A stretch of 64,000 nucleotides of DNA from Streptomyces sp. CB02959. GTDB lineage: Bacteria > Actinomycetota > Actinomycetes > Streptomycetales > Streptomycetaceae. Both the position numbers and the translations under genes were made by a program. Of this stretch, positions 52,930 through 61,437 are shown piece by piece. Position 1 is the stretch's first letter. Each line of letters starts with the position of its first letter. The stretch is taken from the NCBI RefSeq assembly GCF_002803155.1, contig NZ_NNBP01000030.1, positions 53,439 to 117,438 on the forward strand, in the 5' to 3' direction. The notes under the pieces were generated by a model that was given only the letters and a program-made list of their open reading frames with translations, searched no databases and was not told the DNA's origin.

Positions 52930-53840
52930 TCAAACCGTTGGCCTGCAGATATTTCGCAGCGTCGACTCGGCAGTCTCCTTCCATCGGTCGCATACCGCGG
53001 TGACCGGGCCCGGACGGCCGAGCACGATGAGGTCCACGGCGTCGAACTGGGCGGCGCAGAAGGCTTGGAGCGGCTCCAGTTCGGCCGAGGTGAGCGGGGA
53101 GTCGTGGAACGTGCGCAGGGTCTCCCGGATGGTGGTGATGGCCTGCGCCGGGTCTTGCAGCTGGTGCAGGGTTGCTCTATGACCCCGGCGGCCTCGATGA
53201 GGTGGCCGGCCGCGCTGCCGCGCCCGGCCAGCAGCCGCACCAGCGCCTCCGCCGCGTCCAGGTGCTGCCATCCCAGGGCGCCCAGGGGCAGCCGGAACCG
53301 CAACTCCACTAGGGGTGAACGCCGGTCCTGGACGGCCAGGACGGTGGTCCCGCTGGCGAGCGTGGTCTGGCACCGGGGGCCGTGGTGCGGCGGGGGCTGC
53401 GCGCCTAGGGGCGGCAGCGGGTGGGCCGCCGCGGGGGCGGGCGAGGACGATGGGGCGGCGGAGGTCGGGGAGGCTGCCATCGACTCCGGCCCGGAGACGG
53501 TTTGTGGCCCGGATTCCACACCGGGTGCGGACGCGGGTTCCGGTACGGAGCCGGGATCCGGTACGGAGTTGGGCTCGGGCGCGGACTCGGGTTCCGGTAG
53601 GGAGTCGGGCCCGGGTGCCGGAGCCGGGCGGGTCCGCGTCGGTCCGGGGGCCATGACGAGGACCCCTTGGGCGCGGTGCACAGGCGCCGGGCGGCGGCCG
53701 AGACATGTTCGGGGCCGACCTCGGCGGCCCGGGGGGCGGGGGCGTCGGCCCAGGCGGCCCACCGGTGGGTCATGGCGGCCCCGGCGTGCCGGGGCGCGAC
53801 CACCAGGTCGGCCGGAATGCCTGATCGAGGTCGGCGGGGG
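52930..53840 (-). pseudogene. M16 (insulinase-like) peptidase relic
   Basis: Fragments in three frames: VGPEHVSAAARRLCTAPKG (end of a first M16 half), a Pro/Glu/Ser linker repeat (PEPNSVPDPGSVPEPASAPG), then LASGTTVLAVQDRRSPLVEL, RFRLPLGALGWQHLDAAEAL of a second half, and AITTIRETLRTFHDSPLTSA, ELEPLQAFCAAQFDAVD to a stop at 52930. At least two indels, and no HxxEH zinc motif. It abuts the carotenoid oxygenase 3' end, where its N-terminus was lost. Confidence 0.6.
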
Positions 53841-53843
53841 AGG

Positions 53844-55214
53844 TCAGGCGGGATCGGGTATCCAGCTGCCGTGGAAGCCGAGTGGCACGCGGGCGGGCAG
53901 GTGCACGGTGGCGATCGGGTCGCCGGTGAAGTCCTGCCCGGAGAGGATGACCAGGTCGGTGGCGTCGCGGTCGGGATTGAAGACGTAGGCGAGGAGGTAG
54001 CCGTCGTCCTCGGTCAGTGCGTTCTGCGCGGGGACGAAGTATGCCTCGCTGGTGTAGTGGCCGGTGCCGAAGTCGCGGACGGTGGTGGTCTGCTTGTCGA
54101 GGTCGTGCTTGATCAGTGCGTCGCTGAACGCGTTGTGGGGCAGGCCGTCCAGGGTGCCGGTGGGTCCGATGTAGCGGTGCACCTGCGGGGTGACCGCGGA
54201 GTATCCGTAGCGGTGGGCGCCGGTGACGACGGCCGGGCTGACCACGGGGAACTCCTGTGGGTGGTCGTCGAGGCGGGTCTCGGTGACCTTTCCGGTGACC
54301 GTGTCGATGACCCAGCGGTCCAGTGTGGGCAGGCTGTTGCCCATCATCTCGGCGTCCACGAACATCCGCGGGTAGCGCACGACGTCGACCACGACCGTGT
54401 CGCCCTGGTCGTAGGCGTTGAGGGTGTGGAAGACGAAGCACGGATTGACGTCGAACCAGCGCACTTCGGTGCCGCCTCGGGGTAGCAGCCCGATCCGCCC
54501 GCCGCGTGCCTCGTTCCAGGCCAGCGGGAACGCCTTGCCGGACTGTGCGGCCTCAGGGCTGAAGGTGACCGGTAGGTCGTAGAGCACGGCGTACTTCTGG
54601 GTCAGTGCGAAGTCGTGCATCATCGGCGCGTGCGGGGCGGGGATGTCCACGCTGCGCACCACCTTGCCGTGGGGAGAGACGACCAGGTAGGTCACCGTGT
54701 CGCCGCCGGTGCCGTAGGCCACGGCATGCAGTTCTCCGGTGGCGGGGTCCAGTTTGGGGTGGGCGACGAAGCCGTCGCGCAGGGTCCCGTCGAAGTCGCA
54801 GGCTCCCACGGTGTCCAGGTCGTAGGTGAGTTCGTAGGGCCGGAAGCCGCCTTCGACCAGGGCGAAGGTGCGGTCGGCATGGCCGATCACGTGGGTGTTG
54901 GGGCCGATGTCCCGGCGGCGTACGGAGGCGCCGGGGCGGGGCTGTTCGCCCAGTGCCTCGGCGACGGAGGCGGAGCGCACCCAGCGGTTGCGGTACCACT
55001 CGGCCTTTCCCTCGCGCAGCCGTACGCCGTGCACCATGCCGGTTCCGGTGAACAGGTGCAGTCGGGGCTCGTCGAGGTCCAGCGGGTTGGGGCCGTTGCG
55101 CAGGTAGCGGCCGTTGAGCTCGGCGGGGATGGTGCCGGTGACCGGCAGGTCGTAGGAGGTGACCTCCTCGGTGACCGGCGTGTAGGCGCCCTGGTAGGGG
55201 TTTTGGCGGTTCAT
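53844..55214 (-). CDS. Carotenoid oxygenase (RPE65 / CCD family)
   Basis: 456 residues, full length. Starts PYQGAYTPVTEEVTSYDLPV, GTIPAELNGRYLRNGPNPL, then LFTGTGMVHGVRLREGKAEW. The four iron-binding histidines are placed in VAHPKLDP, PMMHDFALT, CFVFHTLNAYD and the C-terminal LGFHGSWIPD. The enzyme cuts a carotenoid, apocarotenoid or stilbene double bond with O2 and non-heme iron; the substrate is unknown. The gene is divergent from a PadR regulator with a dyad operator between them, so it is probably induced by a ligand that releases PadR. Confidence 0.95.
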   Translation of the reverse strand: MNRQNPYQGAYTPVTEEVTSYDLPVTGTIPAELNGRYLRNGPNPLDLDEPRLHLFTGTGMVHGVRLREGKAEWYRNRWVRSASVAEALGEQPRPGASVRRRDIGPNTHVIGHADRTFALVEGGFRPYELTYDLDTVGACDFDGTLRDGFVAHPKLDPATGELHAVAYGTGGDTVTYLVVSPHGKVVRSVDIPAPHAPMMHDFALTQKYAVLYDLPVTFSPEAAQSGKAFPLAWNEARGGRIGLLPRGGTEVRWFDVNPCFVFHTLNAYDQGDTVVVDVVRYPRMFVDAEMMGNSLPTLDRWVIDTVTGKVTETRLDDHPQEFPVVSPAVVTGAHRYGYSAVTPQVHRYIGPTGTLDGLPHNAFSDALIKHDLDKQTTTVRDFGTGHYTSEAYFVPAQNALTEDDGYLLAYVFNPDRDATDLVILSGQDFTGDPIATVHLPARVPLGFHGSWIPDPA

Positions 55215-55320
55215 CGGAGTCCTCTCACGGTGGTGTTTCGTTCGGCGCTGGCGAGCCGGGTGCCCACGGCGGGTCCGGTTGCGAAGGAGGGTCGGGGGCC
55301 GCGTCGTCCGTCACACACCA

Positions 55321-55338
55321 TACTCAAAAATATGAGTA
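55321..55338. promoter_or_regulatory. PadR-type operator in the divergent promoter
   Basis: TACTCA and TGAGTA form a dyad around AAAATA, a form known for PadR-family operators. It is 107 bases before the oxygenase start and 92 before padR. A second, weaker GAGTAG/GAATGAG element follows at 55350. The site is the AT-rich part of an otherwise GC-rich gap. Confidence 0.7.
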
Positions 55339-55429
55339 ATCAAATAGCTGAGTAGAATGAGAAGGGCCGGGCCCCATGGACACTGCGCCGGGGGCTGATC
55401 GGCGCGACACGGACAGGAGACCGACAACC

Positions 55430-55999
55430 ATGGCTCTGCGGCATGCGGTGTTGGCCGCACTGCTGGACGGCGAGTCCAGTGGCTACCAGCTGGCCAAGGC
55501 GTTCGACCTGGGCATGGCCAACTTCTGGCACGCGCTGCCCCAGCAGCTGTACATGGAGCTGGCCAAGCTGGAGAAGGACGGGCTGATCCAGGGCCGCGCC
55601 GTGCTTCAGGAGGCCCGCCCGACCAAGCGCCTCTTCTCGGTGACCGATGCCGGCCTTGCCGAGCTGGAGCGATTCGCCGAATCCAGCACCAAACCGTCCT
55701 TCATCCGCGACGATCTTCTGGTCAAGGTGCAGGCCGTCGACAGTGTCTCCGCGAAGGCCGTGATCCAACAGCTTGAAGAACGCGCAGTCATCGCCGCCGC
55801 CAAGATCGACATCTTCGAGCGGTATCTGCAACACCAGCGCGGCGACCTCGACGAGCAGACGTTCCTACGCTCCGGCGACCACATCGGCCCGTACCTCACC
55901 TGCATGCGCGGCCTTCGCTTCGAGCGGGAGACGGCTGACTGGTGCAGACAGACCGCTCAGATCCTCCGCGAACGACGCGGTGTCAACATCGACACATGA
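55430..55999 (+). CDS. PadR-family transcriptional regulator
   Basis: 189 residues from ATG 55430 with AGGAGA upstream. The winged helix reads ALRHAVLAALLDGESSGYQL, AKAFDLGMANFWHALPQQLY, MELAKLEKDGLIQGRAVLQE, ending TKRLFSVTDAGLAELERFA; a C-terminal Vir_act_alpha_C-type helical domain (about 90-185) serves dimerisation. Most likely a repressor of the divergent carotenoid oxygenase. Confidence 0.93.
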   Translation: MALRHAVLAALLDGESSGYQLAKAFDLGMANFWHALPQQLYMELAKLEKDGLIQGRAVLQEARPTKRLFSVTDAGLAELERFAESSTKPSFIRDDLLVKVQAVDSVSAKAVIQQLEERAVIAAAKIDIFERYLQHQRGDLDEQTFLRSGDHIGPYLTCMRGLRFERETADWCRQTAQILRERRGVNIDT

Positions 56000-56079
56000 C
56001 CCTCAGCTCTACTCCGGCGGTCCAGGCCGCAGGCCGTGTCCCCGGCAGACTGAATCATGCCGTCATGCCGTCATGCCGT

Positions 56080-56440
56080 CAGGATGCCGAACTCCCCGGA
56101 ATGGTGCCGGGTGATCCACTCCCGGCCGGCCGGGCGTCCGCCCGCGACCGCACACCCTCGATCTTCGCCGGCACCACCCCCCCCCAGACCCAGTGGCGCC
56201 GCCAGGTCCTTGGCCCGCATCCCGCCCCGGCACCTCCGTCGGGGCGCGACCCGCGCGACCGGTTCGGCCAGCACCTCCACCACCGCTTCACGCGCAATGA
56301 CCAGCCGTTCCAAGGGGCGTTCAGCCTCATCGAGCAAGGCCGCGACCCGCGCCGCTCCCTCCCGCGCCCGCTCGACCGCTTCCCGCCCGGCCGACTCCTT
56401 CGCCTCCAGTAGGCCCAGCGCCGACGGCACCGGACACCTC
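56080..56440 (-). pseudogene. Relic of the IS-associated coiled-coil protein family
   Basis: The minus strand has LGLLEAKESAGREAVERARE, GAARVAALLDEAERPLERLV, and GGMRAKDLAAPLGLG; a frame shift then gives VPAKIEGVRSRADARPAG. This matches the order coiled coil, then (M/L)xxxEL(A), then VPAK(V/I)E(A/G)(L/V)RSKA of the ORF at 41016-41567. The linker and C-terminal end are lost and no transposase remains beside it. Confidence 0.7.
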
Positions 56441-56760
56441 CACCTGGTCGAGAACCAACACGCCACCCCAACGCTCCCTCATCGAGGGGGACTTCATTCC
56501 TCGCCAGCGGAAACTCAACTGCCGTGACTGGAATGACAAGCCTTCTGGGGCGAACTCCCTTACCAAGGTCCCTTTTGCATCCGTGATCTCACGACACCTC
56601 AGGTGTAAGTGGCGCAGGTCACAGAAATTGCGTCTCGCTGTTTGAGAAGGTCGACTCTCGAGGTGTCTGGCTAGGTGCGGGAGTGCGCGAATTCACGCCT
56701 CAGCCAGCAGATGGGGCTGATGGAGGGCTGGGTAACCTGAAAATGGTCTAGACAATAACC

Positions 56761-56787
56761 AAGGCCCAGGTCGCCGACCGGGGCCTT
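56761..56787 (-). terminator. Hairpin next to the tRNA fragment
   Basis: AAGGCCC and GGGCCTT with an inner GGTC/GACC pairing, directly beyond the 3' end of the minus-strand tRNA fragment, as expected for a tRNA terminator. Confidence 0.6.
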
Positions 56788-56792
56788 CCGCA

Positions 56793-56839
56793 TGGAGCGG
56801 GTGACGGGAATCGAACCCGCGCTCTGGGCTTGGGAATCA
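56793..56839 (-). other. tRNA-Gly(CCC) 3' fragment, probable attachment site
   Basis: On the minus strand the sequence runs from an anticodon-loop TTCCCAAG through GCGGGTTCGATTCCCGT (T-arm, perfect stem) to ACCCGCTCCA, the acceptor end with CCA. The 5' half is absent: upstream bases do not pair with the anticodon or acceptor stems. A cut in the anticodon loop is where tyrosine integrases of actinobacterial elements recombine, so this looks like an att site left by an integrated element. Confidence 0.75.
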
Positions 56840-56849
56840 ACGGGGTCAT

Positions 56850-58169
56850 CAGTCGCTATTGGGTAGCTGACCTGCGTAAACGCGGCCTGCGGGGCAGAGC
56901 GGAGAGAGGTGAGGGACACCCGTGTTGACCGTGGTTCACCGGCCGTTAGGGCACGTCGAGGGCACGCCTGCGGGGACCTGGCGGATGTACCGCCAGCTTT
57001 CTCCCGACAAGCGTGTGGATGGGGGTGAGAGTGTGCTCGCGCCAGATGCGACGTTGCTGACGCAAGTGCTCTGGCTGGTCGGCCCGCCAACACGCCTTCC
57101 AAGTCTTCGTCTGGGGGTTCTGAGGCGTACGAAACCGTTCTGACCTGCGGTGCAGCAGGGCCGGGAGGGGGTATTGAACGGTGCTGTACGGCGGTGAATG
57201 CAACCAGAATTGCCACCATGGAGCAGTGGATTCTCCCTGCCCAGCAGGGGTGCGGGCTATGGAGGGCAGCGTTCTTTCCCTACCCGGCATCGCTGTAGGT
57301 GGTGCCTCGCGGGTGCTACTGGTGTCGGTGCCGAGGGTTGGGGTCCAGGCTCAGCCTGTCCCGTTCCGTTTCGGGGCAAGTAAGTCGTTCCGTAACGGAA
57401 CAAGGGGGCCGCTCTTCGTGGATATGGAGAGCGAAGTGCTGCTGGTCGCGACAGAAATTGTCCATGTGAACCATGAATCTCTACTACTGCCAGTGTAGTT
57501 TTCCCTCGGCTGCAGCAGCAGAACAAGACTCCCTTCAATGGCCGAGCGCCGCGTGCCGGGTTGACTCCGTTGCCCCGGGCCGGCCTGTGGGCAGTGTTTT
57601 CCGTCCTGCGGCCCGCTCGCGTTGTCCTCGACTGCGCAGCCGCGGCTTCCCCGGCACCCGTCCTCCGAGGTGGGAAGGTTGCCTGTATGAGCTCATGACT
57701 CCGGAGATGCCCAGCGAGCCGAGCGGGAAAGGTTACGCTGCGCTGCTCCTGGCGCGCCGCGAACTGTCCCCGACGGGTGTGCGGTGCGGTTCGGTCAGGC
57801 ACGGGTGGAGCCCGGCCCGTGCTGCGGAGCCAGGGGCGGTGGTCCAGCAGTTCGACGTATTTCCGGTCGAATACGGGCACGCGCCGCTTCTGAATATCTC
57901 ATGCCGCAACTACAGAAATGACCACTGGCGCGGTAAGGGTTTTTTACCCTCTCGAAAGCGCCGGGATCATGCGCCGCGCCTGGCTGCCAATACCGTGCTA
58001 CCGTCGATCTCAGTTGCAGTTGTGGTTCCCAAGACTTCAAGCGTGCTCACTGTCGTACATGGCAGAGTGCTTTCGTGTTTCCGGTGTTTATTTCCGGACG
58101 GGCAATCAACGCAGCGATACGGAGTTCGCACGGTGTGGGCTCCGGGCACTGCCCCGAAGGAGATATGAC
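56850..58169. other. Long gap with integrase-like boxes and the cold-shock leader
   Basis: No supported gene in 1.3 kb. GTTGACCGTG and paired GGGCACG boxes lie at 56922-56966. A 36-base stretch at 57191 resembles 34251-34285. The last 250 bases before the cold-shock gene are probably its long untranslated leader. Confidence 0.4.
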
Positions 58170-58373
58170 ATGGCTACTGGCACCGTGAAGTGGTTCAACG
58201 CGGAAAAGGGTTTCGGCTTCATCGAGCAGGAGGGTGGCGGCGCTGACGTCTTCGCCCACTACTCGAACATCGCTGCCCAGGGCTTCCGCGAGTTGCAGGA
58301 AGGCCAGAAGGTGAACTTCGACGTCACGCAGGGCCAGAAGGGCCCGCAGGCCGAGAACATCGTTCCCGCCTGA
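58170..58373 (+). CDS. Cold-shock protein (CspA family)
   Basis: 67 residues, one OB-fold: MATGTVKWFNAEKGFGFIEQ with RNP1 (KGFGFIEQ), DVFAHYSNIAAQGFRELQEG with RNP2-like VFAHYS, and NFDVTQGQKGPQAENIVPA. It binds single-stranded RNA and DNA and melts structure. AAGGAG lies eight bases before the ATG, and a 16-bp terminator follows. It precedes the DEAD-box helicase gene, matching the SCO5921-SCO5918 order as I remember it from S. coelicolor. Confidence 0.96.
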   Translation: MATGTVKWFNAEKGFGFIEQEGGGADVFAHYSNIAAQGFRELQEGQKVNFDVTQGQKGPQAENIVPA

Positions 58374-58391
58374 GGCTGACGCGTACACCGT

Positions 58392-58426
58392 AGCTGGGGC
58401 CCGCACCTTGGGTGCGGGCCCCAGCT
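58392..58426 (+). terminator. Perfect 16-bp hairpin after the cold-shock gene
   Basis: AGCTGGGGCCCGCACC and GGTGCGGGCCCCAGCT around TTG, 18 bases after the stop; T-rich sequence follows. Confidence 0.8.
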
Positions 58427-58654
58427 CGTTGCTTTTCCGCTGTTTCCCGCGTGCCCACAACGGCCGCACACGCGGTGTGCGGGAGCCAGTTGCCCTTCTT
58501 TGCTGCGGCGCCTGTCCCGCTTCGGCGTGCAGGGTCGACATGTTTCTGCCCCGCTTCGTTTCATCTTATTTCATCGGTTCGTTCTTGCGATTCTTTGTGT
58601 GCGGCTCATCGCCGCCGGGAATTCCTCGGCGTACCGCATCGAGGAAGGTTCTCC

Positions 58655-60169
58655 ATGAACCGCACAGCTCGCACGAATGACCGTTACTCCCGCTCTGGCG
58701 GCTTGTCCGGCTCAGGCCGCGGCGGCTACCGCTCCGGTGGGCCGAACCGCTCGGGCACAGGTCGTTCCGGGGGCCCCGGACGGCGTCGCGCGACCCTGCA
58801 GGGAGAGTTCGCCCTGCCCGTCACCCACACTCCCGCCCTGCCCCCGGCCGAGACGTTCGCCGAGCTGGACATGCCGTCGGCGCTGCTGGCGGCCCTCAGC
58901 GCAGAAGGCATGTCCGCCCCGTTCGCCATCCAAGCCGCCACGCTGCCGAACTCGTTGGCCGGACGCGATGTTCTCGGCCGCGGTCGCACCGGATCGGGCA
59001 AAACGCTGGCCTTCGGTCTGGCCCTGCTGGCCCGTACCGCCGGGCAGCGCGCCGAGCCCCGCCAGCCGCTGGCACTGGTCCTGGTCCCCACTCGGGAACT
59101 GGCTCAGCAGGTCACCGACGCACTCACCCCCTACGCCCGGTCGCTCAAGCTGCGGCTGGCCACCGTCGTCGGCGGAATGTCGATCGGCCGCCAGTCCAGC
59201 GCACTGCGCGGCGGCGTCGAGGTGGTCGTCGCCACGCCAGGACGGCTCAAGGACCTCATCGAGCGCGGTGACTGCCGGCTGAACCAGGTCGGCATCACCG
59301 TGCTGGACGAAGCCGACCAGATGGCCGACATGGGCTTCATGCCCCAGGTCACCGCGCTGCTCGACCAGGTTCGGCCCGAAGGACAGCGGATGCTCTTCTC
59401 GGCCACCCTGGACCGCAACGTGGACCTCCTGGTCCGGCGCTACCTGACGGACCCGGTGGTCCACTCCGTCGATCCTTCGGCGGGCGCGGTCACGACGATG
59501 GAGCACCACGTGCTGCACGTCCACGGCGCCGACAAGCACGCCACCACCACCGAGATCGCCGCCCGCGAAGGTCGGTCGATAATGTTCCTGGACACCAAGC
59601 ACGCCGTGGACAACCTCACCAAGCATCTGCTGAACAGCGGTGTCCGCGCCGCGGCCCTCCACGGTGGCAAGTCCCAGCCCCAGCGCACCCGTACCCTGGC
59701 CCAGTTCAAGTCCGGCCATGTCACCGTCCTGGTGGCCACCAACGTCGCGGCCCGCGGTATCCATGTCGACAACCTCGATCTCGTCGTCAACGTCGACCCT
59801 CCCAGCGACCACAAGGACTACCTGCACCGCGGTGGCCGTACCGCGCGCGCCGGTGAGTCCGGCAGCGTCGTCACCCTCGTCCTGCCCAACCAGCGCCGCA
59901 CCATGAACCGCCTGATGGCGGACGCGGGCATCATCCCGCAGACCACCCAGGTCCGCTCCGGCGAGGCCGAACTGAGCCGCATCACAGGCGCCCAGGCACC
60001 CTCCGGCACCCCGGTCACCATCGCCGCACCAGTCGTCGAACGTGCCAAGCGCAGCGGCTCCTCCACACGCGGCCGCCGCAGCCGCCCCGCCCAGGCACGC
60101 CGTGCTGCCGGATCGGCCCGAACCGCGGCACCGACTGCGCGGCGGACCTCTTCGGCCCCGGCCGCCTAG
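58655..60169 (+). CDS. DEAD-box RNA helicase
   Basis: 504 residues from ATG 58655 (GGAAGG upstream). A Gly/Arg/Ser-rich N-terminus (GSGRGGYRSGGPNRSGTGRS) precedes the Q motif (TFAELDMPSALLAAL, APFAIQAATLP), motif I GRTGSGKT, Ia PTRELAQQ, motif II LDEADQMADMGF (DEAD), motif III FSATLD, and motifs IV-VI including VAARGIHVD and HRGGRTARAGE. A basic tail ends the protein. It remodels RNA structure, most likely in cold adaptation, given the upstream cold-shock gene. Confidence 0.95.
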   Translation: MNRTARTNDRYSRSGGLSGSGRGGYRSGGPNRSGTGRSGGPGRRRATLQGEFALPVTHTPALPPAETFAELDMPSALLAALSAEGMSAPFAIQAATLPNSLAGRDVLGRGRTGSGKTLAFGLALLARTAGQRAEPRQPLALVLVPTRELAQQVTDALTPYARSLKLRLATVVGGMSIGRQSSALRGGVEVVVATPGRLKDLIERGDCRLNQVGITVLDEADQMADMGFMPQVTALLDQVRPEGQRMLFSATLDRNVDLLVRRYLTDPVVHSVDPSAGAVTTMEHHVLHVHGADKHATTTEIAAREGRSIMFLDTKHAVDNLTKHLLNSGVRAAALHGGKSQPQRTRTLAQFKSGHVTVLVATNVAARGIHVDNLDLVVNVDPPSDHKDYLHRGGRTARAGESGSVVTLVLPNQRRTMNRLMADAGIIPQTTQVRSGEAELSRITGAQAPSGTPVTIAAPVVERAKRSGSSTRGRRSRPAQARRAAGSARTAAPTARRTSSAPAA

Positions 60170-60234
60170 CTAGGCCGGTACCGGACGATCATGCTCGGCT
60201 CATCGGATCACCATCGTCACGGAGGCTTTCGTTG

Positions 60235-60624
60235 ATGTTGCAGAGCTACCCCCAGGCAGACTGCTCCGGCAAGGCAGCCGGCGACGTCATGTCGGCGACG
60301 GGACCACAGGTCGACGACGACATGATCGTCGACGTGGCTCTGTCCGTCCTCATCGGGGCCCGTGCCGGCTATCTCCTCGTCCGCGACGAGGACGGGCGGT
60401 GTATGGGCCTGATCACCCGTTCCCAGCTGACGGCCCACCGCCAGGGCTCCTGGTACACCGAGGAGACCCGGTTGCGGGACCTCATCTACGACCGTGGGCC
60501 CTTCACTTCGCCGGTGACGCCTGCACACGACGCGGAACGCGCCATGCGTCAACGCGCGCTGCGGGCCTCACCCGTGATCGGTGAGGACGGGCACGCCCTG
60601 GGCGTCGTCGTCCTCACCCATTGA
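60235..60624 (+). CDS. CBS-domain protein
   Basis: 129 residues, ATG at 60235 with GGAGG upstream. Two CBS motifs: VDVALSVLIGARAGYLLVRD, EDGRCMGLITRSQLTA; and PAHDAERAMRQRALRASPVI, GEDGHALGVVVLT. CBS pairs bind adenine nucleotides. It follows the helicase by 65 bases and is probably co-transcribed. Confidence 0.88.
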   Translation: MLQSYPQADCSGKAAGDVMSATGPQVDDDMIVDVALSVLIGARAGYLLVRDEDGRCMGLITRSQLTAHRQGSWYTEETRLRDLIYDRGPFTSPVTPAHDAERAMRQRALRASPVIGEDGHALGVVVLTH

Positions 60625-60684
60625 TTCCTCTCCGTCCGGGCCGGTGATCCGTTTCCGGCTTCTCTTCGACCCTGTCGAGGCACT

Positions 60685-60993
60685 ATGCGCGTCGTCATCG
60701 CCCGCTTCCCTTTCGACCTGCTCAAGACCGAGGTGCAGGAGGCGATGAAGGGGATCAAAGCCGAACCCGTCACGGGTGACTCCGTGCTCATCGGTCGCCG
60801 CCATTACCCCGTCAAACAGGTCGGGGAGATCATCACCCGGCAGGATCGCCGTGACTTCTCCGCCGGTGAAGTGACCCGGGCCCTGAGCTGCCTCGGCTTC
60901 GTGTGCCGCCCGGCTGCCGCGCTCGTACCACCGACCGGTCTCACACCACTGGAGACGGCGTCCGCCTTGCTGGGGCGCCCGGCCCGAGCCTGA
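60685..60993 (+). CDS. SCO5918-family protein
   Basis: 102 residues: MRVVIARFPFDLLKTEVQEA, MKGIKAEPVTGDSVLIGRRH, YPVKQVGEIITRQDRRDFSA, GEVTRALSCLGFVCRPA. This small conserved Streptomyces family is regularly found downstream of the cold-shock and DEAD-box genes. Function unknown; basic and compact, possibly RNA-binding (inference). Confidence 0.88.
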   Translation: MRVVIARFPFDLLKTEVQEAMKGIKAEPVTGDSVLIGRRHYPVKQVGEIITRQDRRDFSAGEVTRALSCLGFVCRPAAALVPPTGLTPLETASALLGRPARA

Positions 60994-61437
60994 CCGGGCC
61001 GCTGTGGGCACAGAATCCGCCCCGCAGCGGCCAACTCAGCGGTCGGAACAGCGCAAGGCTCCTACTTCCAGGGGCCGGCATCCCCTACGGCGAAGCGCTA
61101 CATGCCGCCCGCCTCGGGAAGACCGGGACTTCCCTGCGGGGTCCGCGTGGCGTGGGAATGCAGGTACGTAGGGCGCTCGTTCCGGTTCGGCAAGTGAGGT
61201 GCCTCGTCGGCCGGTGAGAAGAGAGCAGAAAACGGCCCCAGCCGTTCCTACTCCTCCGGTACCTCGGCTATAAGTCGTCGCCACCGGCTCGCGGCCAGCC
61301 GTCTGGTACTGGCTGCGCCCTGGACGACCACGGTGAGAGTCGTCTGATTGCCCTGTTTCGACTCCACCCTGCCGGCGATGTTGTGACAGTCCATGCCCGA
61401 CAATGCAGGCCCGGCGGTCTGAGGCTGGCCTGCTCCC
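60994..61437. other. Intergenic stretch between convergent genes
   Basis: No gene supported. A short AACGGC/GCCGTT hairpin at about 61218-61233 may end the cold-shock-helicase transcript. Confidence 0.4.

Noticed and set aside
57473..58168. A 231-codon frame upstream of the cold-shock gene
   Set aside because: No codon bias or family match, and it covers the expected leader of the cold-shock gene.
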